NCBI GenBank assembly: GCA_022829145.1
Contig: CM040758.1
Coordinates: forward strand, 11,857,628-11,921,627
Source of the DNA: Albula goreensis
Taxonomy: Eukaryota; Chordata; Actinopteri; Albuliformes; Albulidae
DNA length: 64,000 nucleotides
Direction of reading: 5' to 3'
The notes beneath the pieces were generated by a model. It was not told where the DNA came from. It did not search any database and worked only from the letters and a program-made list of their open reading frames with translations. Made by a program: the position numbers and the translations under genes. Each line of letters opens with the position of its first letter. Within the stretch, counting starts at the first letter, position 1. Below, piece by piece: positions 1 through 12,714 of the stretch.

Positions 1-2380
1 TGGTGACCAAGTGAGAATCGTGGACGTGCAAAAATATCCATTGTTGTAGAATTTGTCCAGTTTTCTACATTACTCCTACAGCAAGATAGACCATTTGATT
101 TTGGTGAAGAGTACAGTAGATGGAACAAGGTGAATCTGGTTACTGTCAGACGCCCACACACACATAAAAAACATGCACCTCTGCCTAATGCATAATTATT
201 CATGTCTTTTTTCAGTTTATTTTGGCTAATCTAATGTAATTTGTATTTCTTTCCCCTGGATGGTTTGACTTTGTGTACGGTGAAGAAGGGGTGTGGCTTG
301 GAGAGGCATATACATATATAAATATATCCACAGATTGTTTGCATTGCTTTTTCTGTTGAACACATAAAATCTTTGTCAAGCTGATCAACTAATTACTGGA
401 GTGGCTCTGAATCTATGGGGGGGGGGGGTTGGGGGGGGGCAGAGAAAGGAGCACATATAGCCCCTACAAACTCTACATTTTTAAACAGGTCATCAGAAAA
501 TAAACTGGTGCATTGGGGTCAATGGTGTGCAGTGTAGGGAGGCTGAAGGTTTTAGTGGCACATTTAATGTACTTATGAATGACTGCTTGGATGCAAGCAT
601 GATTAATGTTTTAATGGCGACATGCAAGGTGGTGAGCAGAAGAAAAGCAATGCTGAATCATAAGCTCTTCAGGTGGGTGTGAAAGACCCCTCACTTCGAC
701 TGCTTTGCTTATTCAAGTCATTACTTCAAACTTGGTTGATATTTGTGTTTAACACTACCTGCTTAAGAAAAGAAATCTCATTAATTACACAAAAACTTAG
801 AGACAGGTGTCTTTTGTTAAGGTTTTTTTCAAAGGTCATCTGTTGTGGCTTGTTAGGCTCTCTTTTCCCTTCTCCTCTGTCACCAAGGCAATCTAGGCAA
901 GTGAGAAGACCTCTGACACAGATAGAATGGAATTTGACCTTGAATTTATCTCCTTCCCTTTGCAGATTTCTGCATACAATTGAAACAACTGCATCTCTCA
1001 TGCATACCATGGGCCACTTAGAAACACACACAGTGCATATTAAGGAATCTACTAACACACTGAATACATAAGAACTAAAGACATTACTTAAATATATATT
1101 TTAATATGCATAAATCCATGCCTTTGAAGTTTTGTTATAGTCAATGCATCTTTTACTTAATGGTAAAAGTAGCTTATTACTAATGATATTACTGATAAAA
1201 CGTTTTACTCCTAGACTGGTCTTGTACTGCTAAGCGTATTTTCACTTCTGATGTGATTTGATGTGAATGAACTGCTATTTTATAAATAAACACTTAAATG
1301 ATTCATGGAAAGCGACATTTTTTTCATCTGTTATCAATTATTCCGTAGAAGTGAGATTATAGGGGAAAGGAAATACTTTATCTTCAAAAATTGCAAATGT
1401 ATTTTATTAACCCATTTGCCTCTGGCAATTCACTTGCATCGAGCACAAATGCAATGGCATCATGTAAATTCGTCTACATGAATGGATGGTCAGTAGCCAT
1501 TATATTTAGATAATATAGATCATTTTATTAATTAAGGTGATCAGACGTTCCACACTTCGCTTTGATTAGAAAGTTCTGCACTACAAATGTTCACGGAGAA
1601 GACATACCCCAGGCTTCTTACCACATTCTTTGTACCTTTCCAGTACTCGAAGTCCAACCCATCTATTTAGCATACGCATGCTGGTCTACAGATAACGTGA
1701 GGGTTTTCAGACCCATCAGTGCTGCAATATCCGCAAGAAATGTCATCCTAAACAAGAAAGACCGGCTCTTCACTTATAGGTCAACACTTTTATATCACAT
1801 TTTTGTTAGTATGAACCAACAATTGATACGTAAGTAACAATTGGTTGTATGAACTTATAGTAGGCTACACATATGCTGTAAATACAATGCATCCCCGTTG
1901 CATTTATGTCATATAGCCTTCTCTGGTGGCAATGAAAATTAAGGCAGAATACTGCGTGGTTTCATGTAAGGGCGTGGAAAAGTTCCGTTCGCAAAATATA
2001 TTAGATCTGTTTTCGACATTGAAACTTTTGAGGTGGGATAGGTTTGCTGATTATGACAAAGGAGTGGTGTATACAAAACAAAGAAATTTTGGCAATTTAA
2101 TTTTTGACAATTACCTTCTAAAGTGTATATAAAACAGCTAAAAGTTGATGGTGTACCTGCTCAAGGGGAATGCATCTTCGTAAATGAGTAAACACCATTA
2201 TTTTGCATCGCACATTGTTTTTCATATCTCCGTATTAAACACCTGCTGGTTTGTTATGCTTACTTTTAAAAACAATATTTGAAAATGTTTTGATTTGGGA
2301 TCACTCTTGTCTGCAACTTAACACTGTACCTTCTTCAGAATCCAGCTGGCCCTCATGCTCATTGAGCGAAAATGTCAGTG
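1..2380. other. Upstream intergenic DNA, no gene supported
   Basis: AT-rich DNA 5' of ttc31. Open frames here (for example 673-1071, 1562-1837 and 1926-2132) are short, lack recognisable domains and do not join into a spliced model. The 3' end of a neighbouring transcript cannot be excluded. The only distinctive internal feature is a guanine run near 417-439. Confidence 0.6.
417..439 (+). repeat. Poly-G tract, G-quadruplex capable
   Basis: Twelve guanines, TT, then nine guanines. Two long G runs with a two-base spacer can supply four G-triplets, so folding into a quadruplex is possible. Such homopolymers are also prone to length errors in assemblies. Confidence 0.8.
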
Positions 2381-2430
2381 GCTGCGCATGCGTATTTGTA
2401 TGTCTCGCTAGTTTATTGAGGAAGTGTTGA
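2380..2430 (+). promoter_or_regulatory. Probable ttc31 core promoter with NRF1-like and ETS-like sites
   Basis: A near-palindromic TGCGCATGCGT at 2383-2393 matches the NRF1 site core. AGGAAGTG at 2419-2426 is an ETS-type word. Both lie 130-180 bp upstream of the ttc31 ATG, the position expected for a TATA-less housekeeping promoter. No TATA box is visible at the right distance. The transcription start is inferred to lie about 2400-2500. Binding and start site are inference; the motifs are seen directly. Confidence 0.5.
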
Positions 2431-2559
2431 AAGCAGGGTAGGTGGCTGTTAGTTTGGATTAAAAATCGACGGTATTAAAGTGAGATATTTTGTGATATAT
2501 ATTTTGAACACACTGAATAGCAGACTTTGTAAATAAGCACTATACGATCAGAGGACAAA

Positions 2560-5500
2560 ATGTTTCAAGGGTCTGACTGGGAAAAGGGTAAGATTGAAAA
2601 ATGATATCCAAACTCTTCAGAGTCGCGTGTATTATGGTCAAACCTGTGTATTATGTCACTACACAACAATAACGATGCTTCAGTCTATTAAACATTCAGC
2701 CATTATTTGTCAAGCTGTGTATGCTAGAGCATTAGTTAATACAAAAATGTGCTACCAAATAAAATATTACCTTGCTAATATTATCCATCTTGGGATGAGC
2801 AGTATATATTTATGCTAAGTAGCCAGACTACTCCATATCATTGTATTGGTTTTACGGTACGCAGCATGACGTATATGGCTGTGCTTAATTGTGGAAATAC
2901 TCTACAGAGCTTCATGAGTCTGTATTGCCAACTGAATTACAGTTATTGTCGCGTAACCCCCTAAATATTCCGTGCAAAGTCCATCTTTCAGATGTATCTG
3001 ATAGGATAGCTAGTTTCCTGTCAGGAAGTTGACTCATGAGAAAGGCACCTGATCAAATACTGTATAGTCACACAGCCATATTAATTTGGCTAAACTGGTC
3101 TGTTCACTGTGCGGTTAAAGTCAGCTCGCATGGGAAAACAGAGGCACCGATAGCCTTCTGGTTTTTTCAAGGTGTTAGATATGCAGGTTGCAGGCATGGA
3201 AACTAAGTAATTTCAAACTAGCTTTATCGGCATGACCACACATCAGTTTAATCTTACCAAATCAATGGCTTTTACGGTGAAAAGCCACTTCCTGTTTGCA
3301 ACTTTCCTTTCTCAACTTGCTACAACGTGAATACAATGTGTCCTGTATCCGATGACGTCTTACGTCGCATGGCTTGGCATAGTTAAACGTTTGTGTCATT
3401 TATGATAAGTTATTGCGTATACAGTCGCAGTAATTCATTTCCAGATTGTTCTCTTCTGTTGTACATCAGATTAGCCTGGTTATCTGTAATGGTGCCGGTC
3501 AGCCAAGAGGATATAGGCCCATACACAGAAAAATGAACAGTAAGACTTTATTTAAAACTTTATCTCTAGATCATTCTTGAAAATGTCATTTTTATTCTGC
3601 AGAAGTGTTGTTAGCTAAGTAATTGAGAGCCAAGAACACCACAGATTCACACTGGCAGGCATCTCTGACGCATGTCTGTAGGTACTATTAACCTCAAAGT
3701 TTCACTTTTGATTTCCTGGCTCAAATATGACGCAGTACTTCAGTGAGAGCAGCATAGCAGCTGTTGGCAGATGTACCTGGGGAATTTGTAGAGACAGTCG
3801 CAGCTAAGATCGTTTACTTTTCTCGTTAAATTCTACAGTGATGAACCGCTTTAGCCAGGATCGCCAGCTCATGGGAGTCCATGTAAGTAATGATAATTCA
3901 GTTTAACCTTCTCATAATACCTTAAGAACCGACTACAGCTGTCTAAATTGTCTAAACTGTATTCTCTGAGGTGTTATGGTAACACACCTGAAAAATGTTG
4001 CTAACACATGATTATATGTCAAAAGGAAATGTGTGTTTTTAATATTATTTCAATTACTGTATATTCCTAAACTAATAAATGCATTACAAATGTATGAAAG
4101 TACAGGTTTTAAGAACTTTTTAAATGTCCTGCCTTCTCCTTCCCCCCCAGGAAGCATTTGTGGATTTCATAAGTGGACGTGCTAGATATGACCAACCAAA
4201 CCCTTTTGCCAGTGGTTTTTTTGGTAAGAAATGTTATTAGATTTCTTCAGAATGTAAGATTACTGTACAGCAGAGTATCATGTTTGTCCATGCCTGTGTG
4301 CTTTGTGACAGTTTGGATTTTGCCTGCACGTCTGCCTATTATGTTGCCTGAGGATTCAATTGTCATGGCAATAGGAAAAAGCTATCCAGCAAGGATTGTT
4401 TACATTTTTACAGAATAAGGTCATGTTACCCTCACGGCCAGTTCATTTGGTACACAAGAGTTCTGTTTTGAGAAGTTAATGATTCCTCATTCTAATTATT
4501 TCAGGATGGGGTGATGGAAGAAGTGTTGAAATTTGCATTTGTGCTCAGATATGTCAGTATGTTGGAAACAAAACTGTGCGGAAAACATTTTGCACTTTCC
4601 ATGTGCAAAAACACTTTGAAGTTTTTGCACATGAAGCAAAAAAAGTAGTCCACAAGAGAAGAGGGATAACTTCCTGTACAGGTGCCCAGGTGGTGTTAGA
4701 AAGAAAGACGATATTGGCTTCTGTCTACCTGCCTGCAATTTGCTGTCTTGTGCCTGTCTCAGAAAGACTTGGGTCAGGAGGTTGGCTTGTTAGTGAAAAG
4801 GATGTAGCAGTGGACATTCTAAAGATGTTTTTCCTCTCTACATTTCCATCAATGCATTGTAATTCCAGGTCTTGATTTTGCCAATGGTTTTGAGGAGGAG
4901 GATGAGTACACAGATGATGACAGTGATTTTGAAGACCGTAGGGACAGAAGACCATACTGTGGGTTCAACCGGAATTTTCTCGGCCATGGCCCACCTAGAC
5001 CTCGAAGTCCATGTCTGCCTCGCCCATCATACAAATTAGGATCTCAAGTTAAACAAATAATGTATGAGGTGAGAATACATAGTTCACGAGTCCAATAATT
5101 ACCCTGCTTTCAAGCTGGTGCTGGATAATTTTTGGGAAAATATGTTCATAGATAGTTTGGCTGGTAACAGAAGCTCTGATGAGAGGAAATTGTATCATGC
5201 ATATTCGTGAAGTATGCATTGTAGGCCAAAATCAAACCAAAATAAGGAAGAAAGTTAAAAACATGTCATTGAATAGGGCTTCAGAGTGGCAACCCTTTTA
5301 CTTTGATTAATTAAGGGACCAGCCTAATACAATGTTGTAAGCACACGAGGGAGAAGTTAAAGCTTGATTCAGAATTACTAACAGACAGTGGTTGCATGCT
5401 CATCACAGAGTCAGGGAGTACACTGGCCAATAGATAAATTAATTAGATGGATGGATGTTTAACCCTACTTAGCATTAGTCATTCACTAACTACCTGTAAA

Positions 5501-7342
5501 AGTACATGTGATGTGGTCCTTTTACTTCTATTTCTGTGCTAATGCAAGTTTTCAACACCATCTATCAGTTGATGAGTGTTTCATTTTTTTGTTTACATTT
5601 TAGGCACTTAGCAGATAGACTTATCCCCAGCAACTTAGACTGATTACCTTTTTATACACCAAATATTCATATCTGTTATAGGTGCAGATTTGTATTTTGG
5701 CAAAGTAGAAACTGTATGCATTGAAAATCCACTATTGCTTCTTTTCCAGGAGGCAGACAAAAATGCCAAAGAATTAGTAGAAGAAGAGGAAAGGCGTAAA
5801 ATAAAAGCAGAAAAGAAAAGGCTCAAGAAATTGGTAAGCACGTTTACAGGCACCTGTTTCCTCTTAATTTACTAGTTACAAAATCTATTTTTCTTTGGCT
5901 GGATTTGTATTAAGTAGTCTATGAACTGAATTATTTCTCACACACATGATAGTTGGGGTTGTATATTGGGCTTTATGTGGGTTTCTGCTCAGATAGATTA
6001 CAAAGAGAGACTGAAGGTGACAAGGCAAGAGTATGTGACCTTTATGCTGAATATGCTTGCAGGGAGAGCCACACTGAGCTAAGAGCTCACAGAGCGGTTA
6101 TGTCATTAAAAGAATATGTGCCAAATATTTTTATTTTTTGTTGCCAAAAGGAAAATAAAGGCACCACAACACCTGCCTCAGTTGCCACATGGTCTGTTTT
6201 TATCACACATTTCTTCCCTTCTTTCTTTTATTGACTGGGAATCCACAAACTTGATGGTTGTAGTAATGGTGTGTTCAACAACCATTTAGTTTTATTATTC
6301 AAATTCTGAGATACTAAATTTATGGTCATTCCAGCAGATATTTGTTTTGTGCTACAGTTTGCAGTTACGTTACTCATAACTGCACTCATTAATTTAAGGT
6401 TTGCCTCTAGTAACAAATCTGAATTCCATTTGTTTTTTTTTTCTGTTGTATTGTAAGCCCAAGGCAGAAATGGCTGCCAAAATGTTGAACCATGGACGAT
6501 TTTAATCTGCCATGGTTGTCTATTTCTCCAACAGAGACAGAAAGAGAGAAAGCGACAAGAGAAAGAGAAGGAGAATGCAAGTAAAAATAAAGATTCAGTG
6601 AGTGGCATTTTTTATGAAGTTGGGATATTTTAATTCTGATGTGTGGTTGTCCAAATCATTAATTTCCTGAGCTATGTTGCTTTTTGAGATCTGTAGTTTT
6701 CATGTTTGATTTTCTGTGTTCTTTTAGGAGTGTCCTGAAGCAGAGGACTCTGTTATGAAGTCTAACTCATCCAATAGTGATATTGTAGATTGTAAGAAAG
6801 ATAATAAAAAAACTTCTGTACCTCCCGATACTGGGCCTGACTTTCCTGTAGAGGAGAAACCAGCAAGATCGGCTCACGTAGAGAATAACACCAGCAGTAG
6901 TAAACCCTGTGAGGATGATGATGATGAAGATGATGATGATGAGGAAAGTGATGAAGAAAGTATCGCTAGTGAACCTGAGGTTAGCATTTTTACTGTGTAG
7001 CTACATCCCTCCCATTCAGTTTTCCATGCCAGCTAACTCTCCTACCTTCCTTGAAAAGTGTGGAATAAACAAAGCACCACTGTCAAGTGGCTTGTGTACC
7101 AGCTCGTTTGTTGTAAATGCTCCCTGCTCTTCTCTCTCCGTCTGTCCTTGCCCAGCAGGTGCTGGACATGAGCAGCTGTTTTGTTTCCAAAGCCGCCACA
7201 ATAGCAAAACGTAAAATGGAGCTCAAGGCCAAATCGGATAAAAAGGAGGAGAAGAAGGGTAGTACAAGGAGTACAAGGAAGCAGGAGCAGCAGCAACAAC
7301 AACAACAACAACACAGCTGCAACAACAACTGAAGCAGAAATG

Positions 7343-7399
<57 letters not shown>

Positions 7400-10300
7400 G
7401 GTGAAGATTAAGGCCTTGAACCGTATGAAAATGGCAATGTAAATTTACTAGAAACCTGTATTAGAACATGGGAAATATCAGTATTGTATGTGTGGCTACA
7501 CTATATTAATTCAGATAATTTCTGTAAAATCCATTGGATAAGATGCAGGCTTTATGTAAAAATCTTTTTCCTGTAAATCAGTGTAACCAATACACCTGCA
7601 TGGTCTGTTCTTCATTACTTTTTTGCCTAAGGTGAAGCAAGATCATGAAACCTACTAGCATTTCAGCACTTATCATAATGCATGGTAGCTAGTTGGCTAA
7701 TTCACAAAACTAACAAACTAGCTAACAAAAATGTCATGAATGTCTTAAAAATGCTGTATGAAGAAATAATGATCATTTTCTCAATTACAATTCGGAACCT
7801 GATTTTAAGAAAAATGTAGTTCTTTAAATACAGCTATAGTTCTACCGGTTGCTAGACACTGCATAACCTAATCATCTTGCAGCAATTTCAGTTGTTGGCT
7901 AGCTGGCAAGAAACTGATAACACAATATGATTGGATTGCTATCATATTTTGTTGAGCCCTCTACAGATCAGTATGAACAACTATTTTTCCATTTTAAACC
8001 TACACAAATTTTACATCATTCTCTTCTTTAATGAATTTTACAAAATTGATGGGTACATTAATATGTCTCCAAGGCTTTACAGTATGTTTGTGTTGTATAC
8101 ATATGGCAGTATCTCTCAAATATCTTAATGGACCAGAGGTGTCGAACTTAATACTCTGGAGGGCAGTGTGTATGCCAGTTCTTTACGAACCTTTGCTCTT
8201 GTTTACATTATTAGTTCCATTTGTTGCTGAAGTAGCACTGCTGGCTTTCACATAATGCTTGTTAAGGTAAATGAGTTATTTTTTTGTATAAATGAAACAA
8301 TTGTTTTATGTGCTATAACACATAGTTACACAGGGTTTGACACCACTTGTACAGACCTTTATGACAGTTTGTGTTGTGCAAGTGTGGGTGGTGGATATGA
8401 ATAGGGGAATAGCAGGATATGGTCAAGGCTGGTGCTGCTAGCAGTGGTGCAGTTTTGCATGGTAAACTAAACTGTCTCATTAATTCACAGAATGCTGAAG
8501 TGGCCAGTGTTGAGGATGTTGTAAACAGAAGCATGGAACTGGCACGTGAGTAATGATATACAGATGAAATTAACCCTACTATCTACTTTCAAACATTGAC
8601 CAGTTAGGGTTGGGATACATTGGTGGAAAACATCTCACTTTTCACACTAGGAATGACAGACATCATATGAGAATGGAAGGTTGTTTTGGAAGGGGGAAAA
8701 CTTTTGATTCAGAGCGAAACATTCCAAGGCACATCCAGAGCATGCAAAAGATCTGTGAAGGATACCCCTCCCTGAACAGAGTAGTGGAAATGCAATTCCT
8801 CATTGACTGCATTCTCCCAGTTAACACTTCCCACACACTTGCATGTCTCATCAAACAGACCCTTGGCACAACATCTACACAGTGGTGTAAACACCACAGA
8901 ACAGACAAACTACTAACACTGATCTTACAGAAGCCACATGCTAAGTATCCAAGTTTTGCCAATGTAAACAAGCACTTAGGTTTTGGAATCATTTCTGTGC
9001 AGATCATTAATTAACCGATTGAAACTTAAAAGCACTTAAGTGCCCCCCATAGGTCTTCACCACTGACTGAGTACCTATAGGTTTTTGTAGTTGTAAGTGT
9101 TCTTTTCTCTTCCAAGGTATTGGTAATGAGCTGGCAGCTACTGGACGCTTTGAATTGGCTGTGACATATTTTACTGATGCAATTAAGCACAACCCCAAAG
9201 AGTTTCGGTAAGACCCGTCTTCACAGTAACTAGACTACTGCTAGCATCCTGTATGTGGGCTCTGAACTGCAGCTCCCACAAGGCTTATGTAATGGAGAGG
9301 TATAAACCTGGTACTCTAAGCTAATATACTCTCTACTGCAGCACTCTACTACTGGCATCTCTGGTAGATAGTCCAGGTTGGTTTGGTTGGCTCCGAAAGT
9401 TATGTCTACATGTACTACTAAAGAACCACGAGAATTCTCCACTTGCTTCTGCAGCTGAGTCCCACCTACAGGAGATCTGTCGGTCTTTTGAGCCTGAAAG
9501 GTGAGGCTGACTGTGGTGTAATCAGACATGGGTCTCTGTCCCTCAGGTTGTTTGGGAACCGTTCTTTCTGTTATGAGAGGATGCAGCAGTATGAGAAATC
9601 TTTACTTGATGCCGATATTACCCTAGCCATGAACCCTGGCTGGATCAAAGGCTTGTACAGGAGAGGTAGGGCGCTGGCTGGGCTAAAGGTATGTTTTTAT
9701 TCATTATAATGAAAAAATGCTATCTAAGGATGGTGTAGCTATTTAGAATTAGGTGGCCAGCCTTAGTGACCTTATTTTTTTTTTTTCAGATGTTGTCAGG
9801 TTGCCTGCCATAATCTTCTGGCTTTTTAATAACTGAAAGGAGTCAGGAACTTGGTTTTGGGTGTCTATCTGATGGATATTGACCATACATTGCCCTCACT
9901 GTGTTGAGGCATTAAGGTTGTGTTTAGAGTAAAGAATGCCTAGATTAACCAAGATTTGCTCAGGTCTCCCATGCAAGTACCAACCAAGTGCACACCTGCT
10001 TAGCTTCAATGGTTTGACATGAGATGGTTTCAGGATGCTATGGCAGCTGGCCCATAATGGTCCTCTCCTCCTGGCCAGCATAGGCAGCTTTGGCTTTCCC
10101 TCAAAACAACTGTCACTTATACAAGTATAAATAAGAATTGTTTAGCAATATATCAAGCTTCTACACAGCTCCATATTCCAACAAGATAGGCAAACTTTGT
10201 TCCAACAGGTGACACATAACATTGGACATGTGTCTGAAATGCAGTTTCCCTGCTTCTGCCCTCCCAGTGGATGGCTTAACACTAATGTATATAAAAGGTG

Positions 10301-12665
10301 GAAACCTGGAAACCGATGGCTGGCTAAATGGGTTTCAGGTGAAAAATCAGGCAAAGATGATCATAAAATCTAGCATGTGATATATATCACATGGACTTTA
10401 TCAGGTTAAATAACCATGTGGCGCTTTTTAAATGTAATTTTGTGAATTTGTTTTTTTTTTCTAAAAAGAAAAAGAGTAAAAGTCATGGTTTGGGGCATGT
10501 ATTTTTCTTTTCATGTTTTTTTCTTCATCTTTGATATTAAGATGGTTATGCATGCCTTTTCTAACAAATTGGAAAATGCATTCAACTGTACTTCACAAGA
10601 GAAAGCAAATTCACTTTAGAGTCTGCTATATGCAAAAGTAACTAACCCAAACTACTCTCCCTCCCCCTGGCTTCTGTCCCTTCAGAGGTACTGTGAGGCA
10701 GCACTGGCTTTTAAGGAGGTCCTGAAGCAGGATAGCACCTGTACTGATGCTGCACAGGAGCTGATGCGTGTGCAGATCATGCACCTCATGGTAATATTCC
10801 CTGTCCACCTTAAGTGAACTAATCTTTTCCTTCTTTACATTACTTTCTCATCCATGCACATAAGAGCTTACACATCAGTGTTCCACTGATTGCTGGCTTT
10901 CCTTATGACAGGTTGGATTGTGACAAAATTCTCAACACTGATTTTTCAGTTATTTATAGCTGATTCTTCTAAACATCAATTAGTTTTGCACACAATTTAA
11001 GAACCATAAGCTATGGTCTAGTTTGTGCTGAATGAAGTATTCAACTCATTCAAACATGTCCTCACAGGAAATGGGTTTCACACGAGAGCAGAGCTCCAAT
11101 GCTTTGATAATCCATGGAACAGTGGAGAAGGCACTAGAAGCCTTTTCTAACATTCAGGGTAAGAATATTGCCCTTCCTGTTGATTGGTCACATAAGGGGT
11201 GCACTCCTGTTTTGGGAGGGATGGAGGGATGGGGAGTACCAGAACCACCATAACTTCTTTAGCTCAAGGCCTGGTGTTTGGCCCGGTCATGTGATGTTTG
11301 CTAAAGAATGATTTAAAAATAAACATTTAAATAAAAATACTTTGGGTAAAGATTGTTTGATCAGAGCTCTGGCACAGCATATTTCTCAGAAGGTTTGTCT
11401 TGTAAATTATAATAATGCTGTTTGGAGTCAAAATGGCTGGGCAGATGCTAACACACCTAACAGTTTACCTTTGCAGTGTCCATAACTGAGAAGCCAAAGC
11501 AGCAGTGACTGTTTTTCATAGCGCAATTTCATAGTGTCACCGTGGCTGACTGTGGCTGCTCGTGTCTTGTGTCACAGATGAGAAGTTCGGCAGCAGCACT
11601 CTTCCAGTGGCAAATGTAAACCAGTCAGCTGATGGGGAATGGGAAGTCGCCAGGCAGAGGGCCCATACCCCAGTCGGCATAGCGACTAAACCACAAACCC
11701 AGGCCCAACCCAACTCCAGACCGCTCACCCCAGTGATGTCCAACTCCCAAAAAAAACCCAAAAGCCAACCACAGATGTAAGTTGGGCCAATATCTGTGTC
11801 ATGGAATTTTTATGTTCATGTTGTCAGGTGAACTTGATGTATATATGTATGTATCTGAAAATGTTGTATTAATATGCATTTGTTGGGGAAAACACAATAT
11901 CAGAAATATACACAGGAGATTTGTTTAGTGTGATTGATTTATTTAATTTAGTAAGTCTAATTCAGATGTCAATAAACTTTATTCTTGCTTTGAAGACACT
12001 AGGCAGAAGTCCTGTTGAATAAGTTTTGTTGAATTGTTTATTGCTTGTGGTTCTGTTAGGTAAATATTGGCAAGATGAAATGTGATGTTCCACCTCATTC
12101 ACCTGCTTTTATCTCCCTCTTGCAGTGAGTTATTTCCAGTGTGGGTGGGGAACCTGGTCCCTGCCATAACAGAGCATTTAGTCCACAAACTTTTTAGCAA
12201 GTAAGTCACCAGCAGTAGTCCCTCAGTGTGAGAAGTCATGAGTGCTGTGTAATTTTGAGATGTGCAAGAATTGATACATTTATTGAAGTAATACCAGTCT
12301 CATGTAGAAATTATTAAAATTGACTTAATGCAACTAATTCGGAAAAAGTCACTTATTTTTTTCAATTAGTTAGCAGTCCAAATATTAACTAATGGTTGAA
12401 CTATAATCAGTATCAATTTAGTATGAACTAACATGGCTGTATGAAAGGTATTTGTAGTCTTCCAATACCCTCATAACATGTTTTCACACTGTGTCTCTAT
12501 GTTTGTCTGCATAGGGCTGGCCCTATCCACAGTGTGAAGTTACTGCCTGCCCGGAGATGTGCCTTTGTCAACTACATCAGAAAGGATGACTGTGAGATAG
12601 CCATCAATAACTTGGATGTAAGTCATATTTGTGTGGGCCAGAGTTCATATGCATATATATATATA

Positions 12666-12714
<49 letters not shown>

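Noticed and set aside
7042..7397. Minus-strand poly-Leu open frames
   Set aside because: They are the antisense of the CAG/CAA repeat of ttc31 exon 8.
8413..8470. Possible extra ttc31 exon before 8491
   Set aside because: The best acceptor/donor pair gives an in-frame stop when joined in phase 1 from exon 8.
8610..9014. 134-codon open frame in ttc31 intron 9
   Set aside because: It lies wholly between two phase-compatible ttc31 exons, has no domain, and an antisense frame of nearly equal length overlaps it.
9965..10052. Functional 5S rRNA gene
   Set aside because: Too many substitutions in the 5S part, and it continues into a SINE tail, so it is a mobile-element copy.
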